NCBI RefSeq assembly: GCF_015291625.1 | Contig: NZ_CP030047.1 | Span: 5,022,001-5,086,000, forward strand | Length of the DNA stretch: 64,000 nucleotides | From: Bradyrhizobium sp. CCBAU 53421 | GTDB lineage: Bacteria; Pseudomonadota; Alphaproteobacteria; Rhizobiales; Xanthobacteraceae | Reading direction: 5' to 3' | Made by a program: the position numbers and the translations under genes | The notes under the pieces: model-generated | What the model was told of the DNA's origin: nothing | The model's input: the letters and a program-made list of their open reading frames with translations, nothing else | Database searches by the model: none | Shown: piece by piece, positions 40,470 to 49,245 of the stretch | Layout: each line of letters opens with the position of its first letter | How positions within the stretch are numbered: the first letter of the stretch is position 1

Positions 40470-41132
40470 GTGAATGACCCGACCGACAATGCGCTCGCCG
40501 CAATCGCGAGCATTCTCGATCAGACGACGACGCCTCCCGAGAAGTCCAAATCGCCCGACGCCAAGTCGTCCGACAAGACGGCGGACGATACGTCTGTGCC
40601 TGGCGAGGAGCCGCCGGTTTCGATAGCGATGCCGCCGCCGCTGCCGTCGTCCGTCGAGATCGTTACCGTCGAGACCGTTTCCATCAAGACCGTGTCCGTC
40701 GAGGTCACGCCCGCCGACCCGGCGGTCGTCGAGCCGGCACCGACCGAGGAGCCCGAGCCAGTCGAACAGTCTGAGACGAATGAGTCCGAGCTCAGTGAAC
40801 CCGAGACGAGTGCGCCGGAGCCTGAGCCAGCGCCGATCCAGCCGCCCCAACCGATCGAGGCCAATGGCTATTCGAAGTCCGGCCCGGGCCCGATGGCCGC
40901 GCTGCGCTTCCGCTGGACGGTGCGCGAGGACGGCGGCCAATACTATGTCGACGAGACCGTCGGCGAAGGGTCGAGGCCAATGGTCAACGGCCCCATGGAC
41001 AGGGACGCCGCCATCAAATTCGTCGACGATCGCGAGGCCGAAGCGCGGCGGCGCTTCGAGCATTTCAAGCACGAGATCGCCAGCCGCACAGCGGCCGCCC
41101 TTCAGGCGCGCCGGGACCGCAACGAGGCCTGA
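40470..41132 (+). CDS. Acidic low-complexity hypothetical protein
   Basis: A 220-residue protein starting at GTG 40470 after GGGAGA. Residues 15-125 are low complexity: Asp/Ser/Lys-rich, then a VE-[IT]-V repeat (VEIVTVETVSIKTVSVEV), then Glu/Pro-rich. The C-terminal 90 residues look folded (LRFRWTVREDGGQYYVDETV) and end in a charged helix (DREAEARRRFEHFKHEIASR). No family recognised. It lies 80 bp after the amidase and may be co-transcribed, but its composition suggests a structural or regulatory role rather than catabolism. Confidence 0.6.
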   Translation: MNDPTDNALAAIASILDQTTTPPEKSKSPDAKSSDKTADDTSVPGEEPPVSIAMPPPLPSSVEIVTVETVSIKTVSVEVTPADPAVVEPAPTEEPEPVEQSETNESELSEPETSAPEPEPAPIQPPQPIEANGYSKSGPGPMAALRFRWTVREDGGQYYVDETVGEGSRPMVNGPMDRDAAIKFVDDREAEARRRFEHFKHEIASRTAAALQARRDRNEA

Positions 41133-41183
41133 AACGCGATACGCGCCCGCGGGCGTCGCAAGAAAGCGGATGGAGAAAACTTG

Positions 41184-41957
41184 ATGTTTCGCGCGCTGGC
41201 CGGCCTCGCTCTCGCCTTGCTCTTTTCTGCCGCGCAAGCGCAGCAGGCGCCATCCCGGCTCGATGAGATCGTCAAGCGCGGTACGCTGCGCGTCGGGATG
41301 ACAGGCGACTACCTGCCCTTCACTGCGCTCGACAAGGAGACCAAGGTGTTTCGCGGCTTCGACGTCGACATGGCGCAATCGCTCGGCAAGGCGCTCGGCG
41401 TCAAGGTCGAGTTCGTGCCGACATCATGGCCGCAGATGACCAGGGATTTCGAGGCCGACAATTTCGACATCGCGATGGGCGGCGTCTCCATCACCTTCGA
41501 CCGGCAGAAGAAGGGCCTGTTCTCGACGCCGATCATGCGCGAGGGCAAGACGCCGATCGCACGCTGCGCCGACAAGGGCAAGTTCGAGACGATCGCCGAG
41601 ATCGACAAGCCCGGCACCCGCGTCATCGTCAACCCCGGCGGCACCAATGAACGCTTCGCGCGCGCCAATGTGAAGGCCGCCGACATCCGCGTCTTCAACG
41701 ACAACACCAAGATCTTCGACGAGATCGCCAAGGGTGACGCCGACCTGATGATGACCGACGCGTCGGAGACGCGCTATCAGCAGAAGCTGCATCCCGGCGT
41801 GCTCTGTGCCGTGCATCCCGACAAGCCGTTCGACTTCGCGGAAAAGGCCTATTGGATGCAGCGCGACGTCGCCTTGAAGGCGTTCGTCGACCAGTGGCTG
41901 CATATCGCGCGCGAAGACGGCAGTTACGCGAAGATCTATGCCGCGTGGTTTGAATAG
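41184..41957 (+). CDS. pheC: Periplasmic cyclohexadienyl dehydratase-like protein (PheC type)
   Basis: A 257-residue protein with a signal peptide (about 1-20) and the type II periplasmic binding fold. It follows Pseudomonas PheC closely: RLDEIVKRGTLRVGMTGDY, FDVDMAQSLGKALGVKVEFV, a TSWPQMTRDFEADNFDIAMG block, REGKTPIARC, NPGGTNERFARANVKAADI, DADLMMTDASETR and PFDFAEKAYWMQRD. PheC converts prephenate or arogenate to phenylpyruvate or phenylalanine in the periplasm; the Glu after NPGGTN is, as I recall, a catalytic acid there, and it is retained. The alternative, an orphan amino-acid-binding protein, is less likely because no permease is adjacent. GGAGAA precedes the ATG. Confidence 0.75.
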   Translation: MFRALAGLALALLFSAAQAQQAPSRLDEIVKRGTLRVGMTGDYLPFTALDKETKVFRGFDVDMAQSLGKALGVKVEFVPTSWPQMTRDFEADNFDIAMGGVSITFDRQKKGLFSTPIMREGKTPIARCADKGKFETIAEIDKPGTRVIVNPGGTNERFARANVKAADIRVFNDNTKIFDEIAKGDADLMMTDASETRYQQKLHPGVLCAVHPDKPFDFAEKAYWMQRDVALKAFVDQWLHIAREDGSYAKIYAAWFE

Positions 41958-42142
41958 CCTGCCTCAGTTCACCGCTCGCGTGCCGCAAATTGATGCGCAC
42001 GGCCTGAAACCAGATCGCAATCCAGTGATTTGAACCTGGGGCGCGAGGACACGACTCATGTTCTGACCGTGATTTGGGGCACGTTCAGTGAGGCCGCCAC
42101 CAAATAGCCTCGCGAACGGGATTCCCTGCACTGGAGGTCGAG

Positions 42143-42952
42143 ATGAGAAAGCTTCTGGCGATCGCCACGCTGGTGCTGGCGAGCACGGCGACAGCGCAGG
42201 CACAATACACGTTCGATTACGGCGGCCGCACCATTCGCATCGATCCCGATCGTGGAACGGTTTCGATCCCGGGCGTCTATGACAATACCGGCCGCAGTTC
42301 CAAGCGCGCCAGGCACAAGGACGCCGAGCAGAAGCGCGAGACGGCTCCAAAAGACGCCAGGACGGATTCCCCGTCGACACCTGCCCCGCCACCCGCGGCC
42401 GCTGCATCACCCGCTCCGGCTGCCGTCGATCAGGCCGCGGCCCCGGCGGCGCCAGCGCCGACTGCAGCAACGACAGAGCCCGCGAACCCGGGCGTTGCGC
42501 CACCTCCGGCTACGGCAGCGACTACACCGCCGCCACCGCCCGCGCCGCCGCTTGTGCAGCAGAGCGCCGCGCCGGCGGCAAGGCCAGCCCCCGCGCCAAC
42601 GGTCGGCACCGCATCGCCTGCACCCAAGCCGGCAGCGAACCCCGTGCAAGCAGCCAACTCGCCGCTCGGCGTCTGGTTGACGGAGGAAAAGGAAGGCAAG
42701 GTCCGCATCGAGCAATGCGGCCCCAATCTCTGCGGCTACTCGGTCGACAAGAAGTCGAACGCCAACGGCGAGCAGGTTCTGATCAACATGAAGCCGGGCA
42801 AGGACAAATGGAGCGGCCGGATCTTCGATCCGAACAGCGGCAGCAGTTACGATTCCACTATCGCGCTGAAGAGCCCCGATACGCTGCGTGTCCAGGGCTG
42901 CGCGTTCGGCGGCATGTTCTGTGGCGGCCAGACCTGGACGCGGGTGAACTGA
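42143..42952 (+). CDS. Exported DUF2147 protein with a long Pro/Ala linker
   Basis: A 269-residue exported protein: signal peptide (1-22), a short YTFDYGGRTIRIDPDRG segment, a charged stretch, then about 95 residues of Pro/Ala/Thr-rich linker, and a C-terminal DUF2147 domain (about 172-269: GVWLTEEKEGKVRIEQCG, LCGYSVDKKS, WSGRIFDPNSGSSYDSTIAL, CAFGGMFCGGQTW). DUF2147 domains bind nothing known with certainty; usual members lack the long linker. The four Cys could form two disulphides. A strong GGAGGT ribosome site precedes the ATG. Confidence 0.75.
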   Translation: MRKLLAIATLVLASTATAQAQYTFDYGGRTIRIDPDRGTVSIPGVYDNTGRSSKRARHKDAEQKRETAPKDARTDSPSTPAPPPAAAASPAPAAVDQAAAPAAPAPTAATTEPANPGVAPPPATAATTPPPPPAPPLVQQSAAPAARPAPAPTVGTASPAPKPAANPVQAANSPLGVWLTEEKEGKVRIEQCGPNLCGYSVDKKSNANGEQVLINMKPGKDKWSGRIFDPNSGSSYDSTIALKSPDTLRVQGCAFGGMFCGGQTWTRVN

Positions 42953-42965
42953 TCAACGGGGAATC

Positions 42966-43050
42966 GTAGCCCGGGTGGAGCGCAGCGAAATCCGGAATTG
43001 TCGCCGCGGGAGAGAGCTTCCCGGATTGCGCTTCGCTCCATCCGGGCTAC
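42966..43050. repeat. Palindromic Bradyrhizobium-type intergenic repeat (30-bp arms)
   Basis: Left arm 42966-42995 and right arm 43021-43050 are reverse complements at 27 of 30 positions (GTAGCCCGGGTGGAGCGCAG against the inverse of TCGCTCCATCCGGGCTAC), with a 25-bp loop. The GTAGCCCGG-x-TGGAGCG form is a repeat I associate with Bradyrhizobium genomes. It forms a long hairpin between convergent genes. Confidence 0.8.
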
Positions 43051-43066
43051 GGTTGCGAGCAACAAA

Positions 43067-43089
43067 AAAGCCCCGCAATGCGGGGCTTT
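43067..43089. terminator. Bidirectional rho-independent terminator
   Basis: AAAGCCCCG-CAATG-CGGGGCTTT, with A-tract on one side and T-tract on the other. It serves the DUF2147 gene (plus) and the cupin gene (minus). Confidence 0.85.
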
Positions 43090-43112
43090 CTCATTCGGTT
43101 CGCAGCCGCGCC

Positions 43113-43517
43113 TCAGCCGACCTTGCCGTTGTATTCTTCGTCGGTGACGTGCTCCATCCAGGTCGAGAACACGCCGTCGAGCGCCTCCTGCATGGCGATG
43201 TGCGTCATGCTGTTGTCGGGCGAAGCGCCGTGCCAGTGCTTCTCGTTCGGCGGAATCCAGACGACATCGCCGGGGCGGATCTCCCGGATCGGGCCGCCCT
43301 TGGCCTGCACGCGGCCGATGCCCGAGATCACGTACAGCGTCTGCCCGAGCGGATGGGTGTGCCAGGCGGTGCGCGCACCGGGCTCGAACGACACGCGCGA
43401 GGCGTTCAGCCGCGCCGGTGCCGGCGCCATGTTGATCGGGTCCTGCAGCACGCTGCCGGTGAAGTGCTCGCTCGGCGCGCGGCGGGTCGGCCGCGAGCCG
43501 GAAACGTGGATATCCAT
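43113..43517 (-). CDS. Cupin-domain protein
   Basis: A 134-residue single cupin. Motif 1: WHTHPLGQTLYVISGIGRVQ; motif 2: RPGDVVWIPPNEKHWHGA, giving three His and a Gln as potential metal ligands; the usual Glu is Gln here. GGGAGGT precedes the ATG at 43517. Such small cupins can act as isomerases, dioxygenases or sugar lyases; the substrate cannot be read. It is 23 bp downstream of the RraA-like gene and the two appear co-transcribed. Confidence 0.85.
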   Translation of the reverse strand: MDIHVSGSRPTRRAPSEHFTGSVLQDPINMAPAPARLNASRVSFEPGARTAWHTHPLGQTLYVISGIGRVQAKGGPIREIRPGDVVWIPPNEKHWHGASPDNSMTHIAMQEALDGVFSTWMEHVTDEEYNGKVG

Positions 43518-43540
43518 GGGGTTACCTCCCTTTCTTGACG

Positions 43541-44239
43541 TTATTTCTTTGATGCGGCGTAGCGCGCCTTGGTCTCGGCGTTCATCGGATAGAGGCCGGG
43601 CAGCTGGGCGCCATTGTTCACCTCGTTGACGATCCAGGCTTCCATCCGCTCCTGTTCCGGCCCTTCGGCCAGCACATGATCGAGGAATGCCTGCGGGATC
43701 AGCACCGCGCCGTCCTGGTCGGCCACGACCACGTCGTTCGGAAACACGGCAACGCCGCCGCAGCCGATCGGTTCGCCCCAGCCAACGAAGGTCAGCCCCG
43801 CAACCGACGGCGGCGCGGCGTAGCCGTCGCACCACACCGGCAGGCCGGTGCCGAGCACGCCCTCGACGTCACGCACCACGCCATCGGTGATCAGCGCCGT
43901 CACCCCGCGCTTGACCATGCGGGCGCAGAGGATGTCGCCGAAAATGCCGGCGTCGGTGATGCCCATGGCATCGACCACGGCAATGCAGCCTGCCGGCATC
44001 GCCTCGATCGCGGTGCGGGTCGAGATCGGCGACGACCAGGATTCCGGCGTCGCCAGATCCTCGCGAGCCGGCACGAAGCGCAGCGTGAAGGCCGGTCCGA
44101 CCAACCGCTTCTGCCCGGGCTTCAAGGGCTTGGTGCCGCGCATCCAGATGTTGCGCAGGCCCTTCTTGAGCAGGACCGTGGTGATGGTGGCGGTGGACAC
44201 GTGCGACAGCGTCGCGATCGCTTCGGCGGACAGTGACAT
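43541..44239 (-). CDS. RraA-like protein / 4-hydroxy-4-methyl-2-oxoglutarate aldolase family
   Basis: A 232-residue protein of the RraA/HMG-aldolase fold. The core GDILCARMVKRGVTALITDGVVRD contains the Arg-Asp pair used by class II HMG/CHA aldolases to hold metal and pyruvate. Helix 1 (SAEAIATLSHVSTATITTVL) is typical. The start at 44239 gives a family-length protein; the open frame extends 37 codons upstream without homology. With a cupin downstream, a catabolic aldolase role is more likely than RNase E regulation. It is divergent from pxpB, with 213 bp between starts. Confidence 0.8.
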   Translation of the reverse strand: MSLSAEAIATLSHVSTATITTVLLKKGLRNIWMRGTKPLKPGQKRLVGPAFTLRFVPAREDLATPESWSSPISTRTAIEAMPAGCIAVVDAMGITDAGIFGDILCARMVKRGVTALITDGVVRDVEGVLGTGLPVWCDGYAAPPSVAGLTFVGWGEPIGCGGVAVFPNDVVVADQDGAVLIPQAFLDHVLAEGPEQERMEAWIVNEVNNGAQLPGLYPMNAETKARYAASKK

Positions 44240-44452
44240 CTCGAAAGCTTGCTCCGATGGGAGGAAAAGACCGGCGCATGTTGCCGGGCGAAGGCCCTGC
44301 GTCAAGGGCTGTGCGAAAAACCTGCGATCATCCAAATTTATCGCCGGCATGCCGATTAATTTATTGAAGTTGCTGCATCATTTTGCACGAAGCGAATTCC
44401 GTTTTTAATCGAAACACGCTAGCTTGATGGCTACCAAAGTCTGCTTGATCCG

Positions 44453-45184
44453 ATGGCCGAACCCTTAAGTCCTCCCCGCCTTTTGCCGAGTGGCGACAGC
44501 GCCATCACGGTGGAATTCAGCCGCACCATCGACGACGCCGCCAACCGGCGGGTGCTCGCGCTCGACCGCGTGATCGCTGGCGAGCCGATCGCCGGCATCA
44601 CGGAGACCGTGCCGACCTACCGCTCGCTGCTGGTGCATTACGATCCCGTGCAGATCACCTTCGATGCGCTCGGCGAGCAGCTGCTGGCGCGCGCCGCCAA
44701 GGCACTGCCGTCTGAGGCCGGAACGCGGCGCTGGCGGATCCCCATTACCTATGGCGGCGAGCACGGCATCGATCTCGAGGATGTGGCGAAGGCGCTCCAG
44801 ACCACACCCGATGACATCGTCGCACGGCATGCTGGCGGCGACTACCGCGTCGCCATGATCGGCTTCACGCCCGGCTGGTCCTATCTCAGCGGGCTGGACA
44901 AGTCGCTCCATCTGCCGAGGCGCAAGGAGCCGCGGCTGGTGACCCCGGCCGGCACCATCTCGATCGGCGGCATCCAGACCGGCGTGCAGTGCCTGGCCGG
45001 TCCGAGCGGCTGGCATCTGCTCGGCCGCACCCCAGTGCGCACCTACCAACTGCATCGCGATCCGACCTTCCTGCTGGAGCCGGGCGATGCCGTCAGCTTC
45101 ACGGCGGTGGATGCCAAGACCTTTGCCGATCAGGACCGCGCCGCCGAGGCCGGCGAATTCGTCGCAGAACTGGTGACGCCATGA
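44453..45184 (+). CDS. pxpB: 5-oxoprolinase subunit PxpB
   Basis: A 243-residue KipI/PxpB-family protein: LPSGDSAITVEFS, YRSLLVHYDP, MIGFTPGWSYLSGLD, LPRRKEPRLVTPAGTISIGGIQTG and LGRTPVRTY are diagnostic. With PxpA and PxpC it forms the ATP-dependent 5-oxoprolinase that opens pyroglutamate to glutamate. The stop overlaps the pxpC start by 4 bp. No strong ribosome site is visible upstream. Confidence 0.93.
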   Translation: MAEPLSPPRLLPSGDSAITVEFSRTIDDAANRRVLALDRVIAGEPIAGITETVPTYRSLLVHYDPVQITFDALGEQLLARAAKALPSEAGTRRWRIPITYGGEHGIDLEDVAKALQTTPDDIVARHAGGDYRVAMIGFTPGWSYLSGLDKSLHLPRRKEPRLVTPAGTISIGGIQTGVQCLAGPSGWHLLGRTPVRTYQLHRDPTFLLEPGDAVSFTAVDAKTFADQDRAAEAGEFVAELVTP

Positions 45185-46218
45185 GCAAGCTGATCGTCAC
45201 CTCGATCGGCCCGGCCAGCTCGGTGCAGGACGGCGGGCGTCCGGGCTCGCAGCGCTACGGCCTGACGCCGAGCGGCGCGATGGACCGGCTGTCGCTGGCG
45301 GCCGCCAACACGCTGGTCGGCAATCCGCCGTTCGCCGCCGCGGTCGAGATCGGCCCGTTCGGCGCCACTTTCACCGCACGCGGCGGCGCGGTCCGCGTCG
45401 GGCTCGCCGGCGCATCACGCAACGCTGATATCGGTGGCCGGCCGCTCGCGTTCGACAGTTCGGCAACGCTCGCCGAGGGCGAGACGCTCAATCTCGGTTT
45501 TGCGCGCGGCGGCTCGTTCAGCTATCTCGCGATCGAGCACGGCATCGAGGGCGAGCCGATGTTCGGCAGCCTCGCGGTCAACGCCCGGGCTGGGCTCGGT
45601 AGCCCCTACCCGCGGCCGCTGCAAAGCGGCGACGAGTTGCAGACGAAAGCTGCAAGCACCACCGCCGAGCGCCGCATCGAATTGCCGGCCGCCACCGATG
45701 CGCCGATCCGCATCCTGTTCGGCCCGCAGGACGACGAGTTCAGCGAGGAAAACAAGCAGCTATTCCTCGACAGCGAATGGACAATCTCGGCCACCAGCGA
45801 CCGCATGGGCTACCGGCTCGAAGGCGCCGCCGTCATCAAGCACCGTGACGGCCACAACATCGTCTCCGACGGTACCGTCAACGGCAGCATCCAGGTGCCC
45901 GGCAACGGAAAGCCGATCGTGCTGATGCCGGACCGCGGCACCAGCGGCGGCTATCCGAAGATCGCGACCGTGATCACGGCCGATCTCGGCCGCTTCGCGC
46001 AGATCTCCGCCGGCCGGCCGTTCCGCTTCAAGGCCGTGACGATGGCGGAAGCGCAGGCCGAGGCGGTCAAGTTCCACGCGCTGCTGCATTCCCTGCCCGA
46101 TCGCCTCCGCGGCATCGAGGATTTCGGCCTCAACATCGAAGCGCTGCGGGATGCGAATGTCGCGGGTCAGGCCGTCAGTGCCGTCGATGTGTCGACCTGG
46201 CAAGCTGCGCTACCCTGA
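45181..46218 (+). CDS. pxpC: 5-oxoprolinase subunit PxpC
   Basis: A 345-residue KipA/PxpC-family (biotin-dependent carboxylase-like) subunit: [71 protein letters not shown] and [10 protein letters not shown]. The start at 45181 overlaps pxpB by 4 bp. It works with PxpA and PxpB in pyroglutamate hydrolysis in the cytoplasm. Confidence 0.93.
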   Translation: MSKLIVTSIGPASSVQDGGRPGSQRYGLTPSGAMDRLSLAAANTLVGNPPFAAAVEIGPFGATFTARGGAVRVGLAGASRNADIGGRPLAFDSSATLAEGETLNLGFARGGSFSYLAIEHGIEGEPMFGSLAVNARAGLGSPYPRPLQSGDELQTKAASTTAERRIELPAATDAPIRILFGPQDDEFSEENKQLFLDSEWTISATSDRMGYRLEGAAVIKHRDGHNIVSDGTVNGSIQVPGNGKPIVLMPDRGTSGGYPKIATVITADLGRFAQISAGRPFRFKAVTMAEAQAEAVKFHALLHSLPDRLRGIEDFGLNIEALRDANVAGQAVSAVDVSTWQAALP

Positions 46219-46249
46219 ATCACTACGAACAACAGACGGATCGATCGCC

Positions 46250-47023
46250 ATGACTGCAACCATCGACCTCAATTGCGACCTCGGCGAAAGCTTTGGCCCC
46301 TGGGAAATGGGCAATGATGCCGCGATGATCGAGCTTGCGACCTCGGTCAACGTCGCCTGCGGCTTCCATGCCGGCGACGCCGATATCATGCGCAAGACCG
46401 TCGAGCTCGCGAAGGCGCGCGGCGTCAGCGTCGGCGCCCATCCCGGGTATCGCGACCTGCATGGTTTTGGCCGGCGCCCGATGCCGGGGCTGACATCCTC
46501 CGAGATCGAGAACCTGATCGCCTACCAGATCGGCGCCTTGCAGGCGATCGCAACCGCGGCCGGCCACAAGGTCACCCATGTGAAGGCACACGGCGCGATT
46601 TCCAACGTCGCCTGCGAGGACGACATGACCGCACGCGCGATCGCCAACGCGATCAAGGCGGTCGACCGCAATCTCATCTTCGTGGTGCTCGCCAATTCGA
46701 AGCTGGTGCGCGCGGGCGAAGCCGCCAATCTGCGGATGGCGCACGAAGTGTTCGCCGACCGCGCCTATGAGGACGACGGCAATCTGGTGTCGCGCAAGAA
46801 GCCCGGCGCGGTGCTGCACGATCCCAAGGCGATCGCCGAGCGCGTGGTGCGGATGGTGCAGGATGGCGCGGTCGTGTCGGTCACCGGCAAGGTGATCAAG
46901 ATGCAGACCGATACCGTCTGCATCCATGGCGACACGCACGGCGCCGTCGAGATCGCGCGCGGCCTGCGCGAGGCGCTGAGCAAGGCCGGCATCACGGTCG
47001 CGCCGTTCAAGACCGCGCACTGA
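46250..47023 (+). CDS. pxpA: 5-oxoprolinase subunit PxpA (LamB/YcsF family)
   Basis: A 257-residue YcsF-family protein with [46 protein letters not shown] and [10 protein letters not shown]. It is the third subunit of the ATP-dependent 5-oxoprolinase. Gene order is B-C-A with a 31-bp gap before this gene. A hairpin follows 21 bp after the stop. Confidence 0.93.
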   Translation: MTATIDLNCDLGESFGPWEMGNDAAMIELATSVNVACGFHAGDADIMRKTVELAKARGVSVGAHPGYRDLHGFGRRPMPGLTSSEIENLIAYQIGALQAIATAAGHKVTHVKAHGAISNVACEDDMTARAIANAIKAVDRNLIFVVLANSKLVRAGEAANLRMAHEVFADRAYEDDGNLVSRKKPGAVLHDPKAIAERVVRMVQDGAVVSVTGKVIKMQTDTVCIHGDTHGAVEIARGLREALSKAGITVAPFKTAH

Positions 47024-47044
47024 GCCGTGAGCGCATCGACTGAA

Positions 47045-47070
47045 AAGGGCCGGCCATAGCGCCGGCCCTT
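47045..47070 (+). terminator. Hairpin after pxpA
   Basis: AAGGGCCGGC-CATAGC-GCCGGCCCTT: ten-bp G/C-rich perfect stem. No T-run follows, so termination may need Rho or the stem may stabilise the 3' end. Confidence 0.5.
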
Positions 47071-47172
47071 CAGATTCCGTTAAGAGTCTTCTTAAACCCA
47101 AACTTGCCGTTTGATTGCTAGGTGCAGCTTCCGAGCCTTTGATTGTCCTCACAGGAAATTAGGTACGAAAGC

Positions 47173-47595
47173 ATGTTCCGCACCAGCCTCTCCCTCGCCA
47201 TTGCCGCGGTTGCCACCGCCGCCTTCAGCAGCGCGGCGTCCGCCGGCTGCTACAGCTGCTATACGCCGCCGCCCCAGCCCTGCACGACCTGCTATCAGGT
47301 GCAGACCGTGCCGCCGCAGTACCGCACCGTGCAGGAAACCGTGATGGTGTCGCCGGGCCGCGTCATCGCGCATCGCACGCCGGCGCAGTATCGTACCGTG
47401 ATGGTGCCGAAGACCGTGATGGTCGCGCCCGAAGGCGTCGCCTATGAGCGCATCGCGCCGCAATACGCGACGCAAGAGCGCACGCAGATGGTCTCGCCGG
47501 GCTATTCCTATTACGCGCCGGTCCAGCCGACCTGCAACACCTGCGGCGGCGGATATGGCTACGGCTACGGATATGGTCAGGGCTACGGCTACTGA
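47173..47595 (+). CDS. Exported Cys/Tyr/Gly-rich hypothetical protein
   Basis: A 140-residue exported protein: signal peptide (1-24, cut after ASA), paired Cys (CYSC, CTTC, CNTC), a middle made of related units (PPQYRTVQETVMVSPGRVI; PAQYRTVMVPKTVMVAPEGV), and a C-terminal GYGYGYGYG tract. It looks like a surface or cell-envelope structural protein. No family recognised; similar YRTV repeats occur in other secreted Bradyrhizobium proteins. The start at 47173 gives the signal peptide. A terminator follows. Confidence 0.7.
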   Translation: MFRTSLSLAIAAVATAAFSSAASAGCYSCYTPPPQPCTTCYQVQTVPPQYRTVQETVMVSPGRVIAHRTPAQYRTVMVPKTVMVAPEGVAYERIAPQYATQERTQMVSPGYSYYAPVQPTCNTCGGGYGYGYGYGQGYGY

Positions 47596-47617
47596 GCCGT
47601 CAGCATCCAGCCAACAC

Positions 47618-47654
47618 AAAGCCGCCGCCTGAGGCTATCAGACGGCGGCTTTTC
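47618..47654. terminator. Rho-independent terminator between convergent genes
   Basis: AAAGCCGCCGCCTGA / TCAGACGGCGGCTTT stem with one mismatch, followed by T on the plus strand and preceded by AAA. It serves the exported protein and probably the small peptide gene on the other strand. Confidence 0.85.
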
Positions 47655-47669
47655 AATTCTCTGGTTAGC

Positions 47670-47822
47670 TCAGAACGGGTGGACGGACAGCGTGCCGAAC
47701 ACGATCGCAGCGATCACCGCAAAGGCGCTGTACAGCGCTGCAGTGTGAATTCCGGTCCCGGACTTCCTTGAAATGTTTCGCGCGTAAAAGTGCAGGCGGG
47801 CTTCCGCCGATAGCTCGCGCAT
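47670..47822 (-). CDS. Predicted 50-residue single-pass membrane peptide
   Basis: Fifty codons from the ATG at 47822, with GGAG eight bases upstream. A basic, amphipathic start (RELSAEARLHFYARNISRKS) is followed by one hydrophobic span (AALYSAFAVIAAIVFGTLSV) ending in HPF. It looks like a small inner-membrane protein with its N-terminus inside. A larger frame on another register overlaps it but has no such features. It lies 16 bp from a shared terminator. Confidence 0.6.
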   Translation of the reverse strand: MRELSAEARLHFYARNISRKSGTGIHTAALYSAFAVIAAIVFGTLSVHPF

Positions 47823-48087
47823 GGTCGATCTCCAACGCCCCATTCTCGGGCATATGGAATAGCGTTCGCGCGCGGATTCAAGCGGGCGGCAGAAATAGCG
47901 ATGCCGCCACCTTCGGGAACACGGTTCCGAGAGGAATATTCCTTCCTGCGCGCGGGCCCGAGAATCTTATTCGTTGCAATTCGAGGCGCCGGGAACCGCG
48001 CCAGCCCGCAATAACCGAAAATCGCGAAAACAACCCCATGCAAAGTAGCCGGAGGTGGATCGCTGAGGCGCGGCCGCTGCGCCGCGC

Positions 48088-49245
48088 TCAGGGCTTCCAG
48101 CGCCCGATCTTGAACGCCGCCAGATGGCCGGGAATGTCGTTCGGATCGAAAGGCGGGCCGGCGAACGCGCCGATGGCGTTGGAGGTATCAGCCGGAAGCC
48201 CGGACGCCGCGTCGTAGAGGTCCGGCCTGAACACCGCCATGGCCGCCTTCAGCGCCTCCGGCCGGTACGGCGTCTGGCCCCAGCGGACCATCTGGGCGTA
48301 GAGCCAGGCTGCCTGCCCCGGATCGGGCCGCGCGGCGCCCTCGCGCCCGACCAACAAATAGCGACTGCTCTCGCGCATGGTGCCGTCGGGCGAGACCTTC
48401 AGCCGGCCGTCGAGCGTGCGCTGGATGACGCTGGCGTCGACGCCGAGCCGCTCCGGCTGCGCCAGGATGCGCGCGACCTCGCCCCGGTTTTCCGGCTGCT
48501 CGATGAATTCGGCGGCGCGCAGATGCGCGCGCAGCAGCGCGGCCACGACGTCGGGGTGCTTCTCCGACCAGCTCTGGCGCACCGCCAGCACCTTCTCCAC
48601 CGCGCTGAGCAGGATGTCCGAGACGAAATGCAGGATATGGCCGACGCCGAGATCGACAGCGATCGAATTCCAGGGCGCACCGACGCAGAACGCGTCGACA
48701 TGCCCGTTGGCGAGGCTGTCCACCATGTAGGGCGGCGGCAGCACCACGAGCTGCACGTCCTCGTCGGGATCGACTCCGCCGGCGGCCATCCAGAACCGCA
48801 ATTGATAATTGTGGGTCGAGAACGGAAACGTCATGCCGAAGGTCAGCGGCTCTGCCCCGCTCTTCCGCCGTTTCGCCACCACGCGCGCGAGTGCCCGCGC
48901 GGTCGCCATCGGATCGAGCCGGTCGCCGTCGAGCTCCTCCATCAACGCGGCGTACAGCGCCGGCGAGACCGTGATGGCGTTGCCGTTGAGCCCGAGATTG
49001 AAGGGCGCCGCGATCGGCACCTTGACGTGGCCGAGCCCGAGGTGTGATGCGATCGCCACCGGCGCCAGCAAATGAGCCGCATCGAACAGGCCGATATTGA
49101 GCTTGTCGCGGACATTCGACCACGACACTTCACGCACCAGCGTGACGTCGAGACCCTCAGCCGCCGCAAAGCCCTTGTCGGCCGCAACGATCAGGGCGGC
49201 GGCGTCCACCAGCGGAATGAATCCGATGCGCAGGGATGTGGTCAT
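48088..49245 (-). CDS. nasS: Nitrate-sensing protein NasS (CmpA/NrtA family)
   Basis: A 385-residue NrtA-type nitrate-binding protein without signal peptide: it starts directly with LRIGFIPLVDAAALIVAADK and has LNIGLFDAAHLLAPVAIAS, TFPFSTHNYQLRFWMAAGG and GHVDAFCVGAPWNSIAV. Cytoplasmic location plus overlap with nasT (4 bp) identifies it as NasS, which holds NasT inactive until nitrate or nitrite binds. In Bradyrhizobium diazoefficiens NasST controls nitrate assimilation and nosZ. The assimilation genes often seen next to it are not downstream here. Confidence 0.88.
   Translation of the reverse strand: MTTSLRIGFIPLVDAAALIVAADKGFAAAEGLDVTLVREVSWSNVRDKLNIGLFDAAHLLAPVAIASHLGLGHVKVPIAAPFNLGLNGNAITVSPALYAALMEELDGDRLDPMATARALARVVAKRRKSGAEPLTFGMTFPFSTHNYQLRFWMAAGGVDPDEDVQLVVLPPPYMVDSLANGHVDAFCVGAPWNSIAVDLGVGHILHFVSDILLSAVEKVLAVRQSWSEKHPDVVAALLRAHLRAAEFIEQPENRGEVARILAQPERLGVDASVIQRTLDGRLKVSPDGTMRESSRYLLVGREGAARPDPGQAAWLYAQMVRWGQTPYRPEALKAAMAVFRPDLYDAASGLPADTSNAIGAFAGPPFDPNDIPGHLAAFKIGRWKP

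Noticed and set aside
47665..47853. 62-codon minus-strand frame overlapping the 50-residue peptide gene
   Set aside because: The alternative frame has Cys/Arg-rich random composition and no ribosome site, while the 50-codon frame has both a ribosome site and a membrane span.
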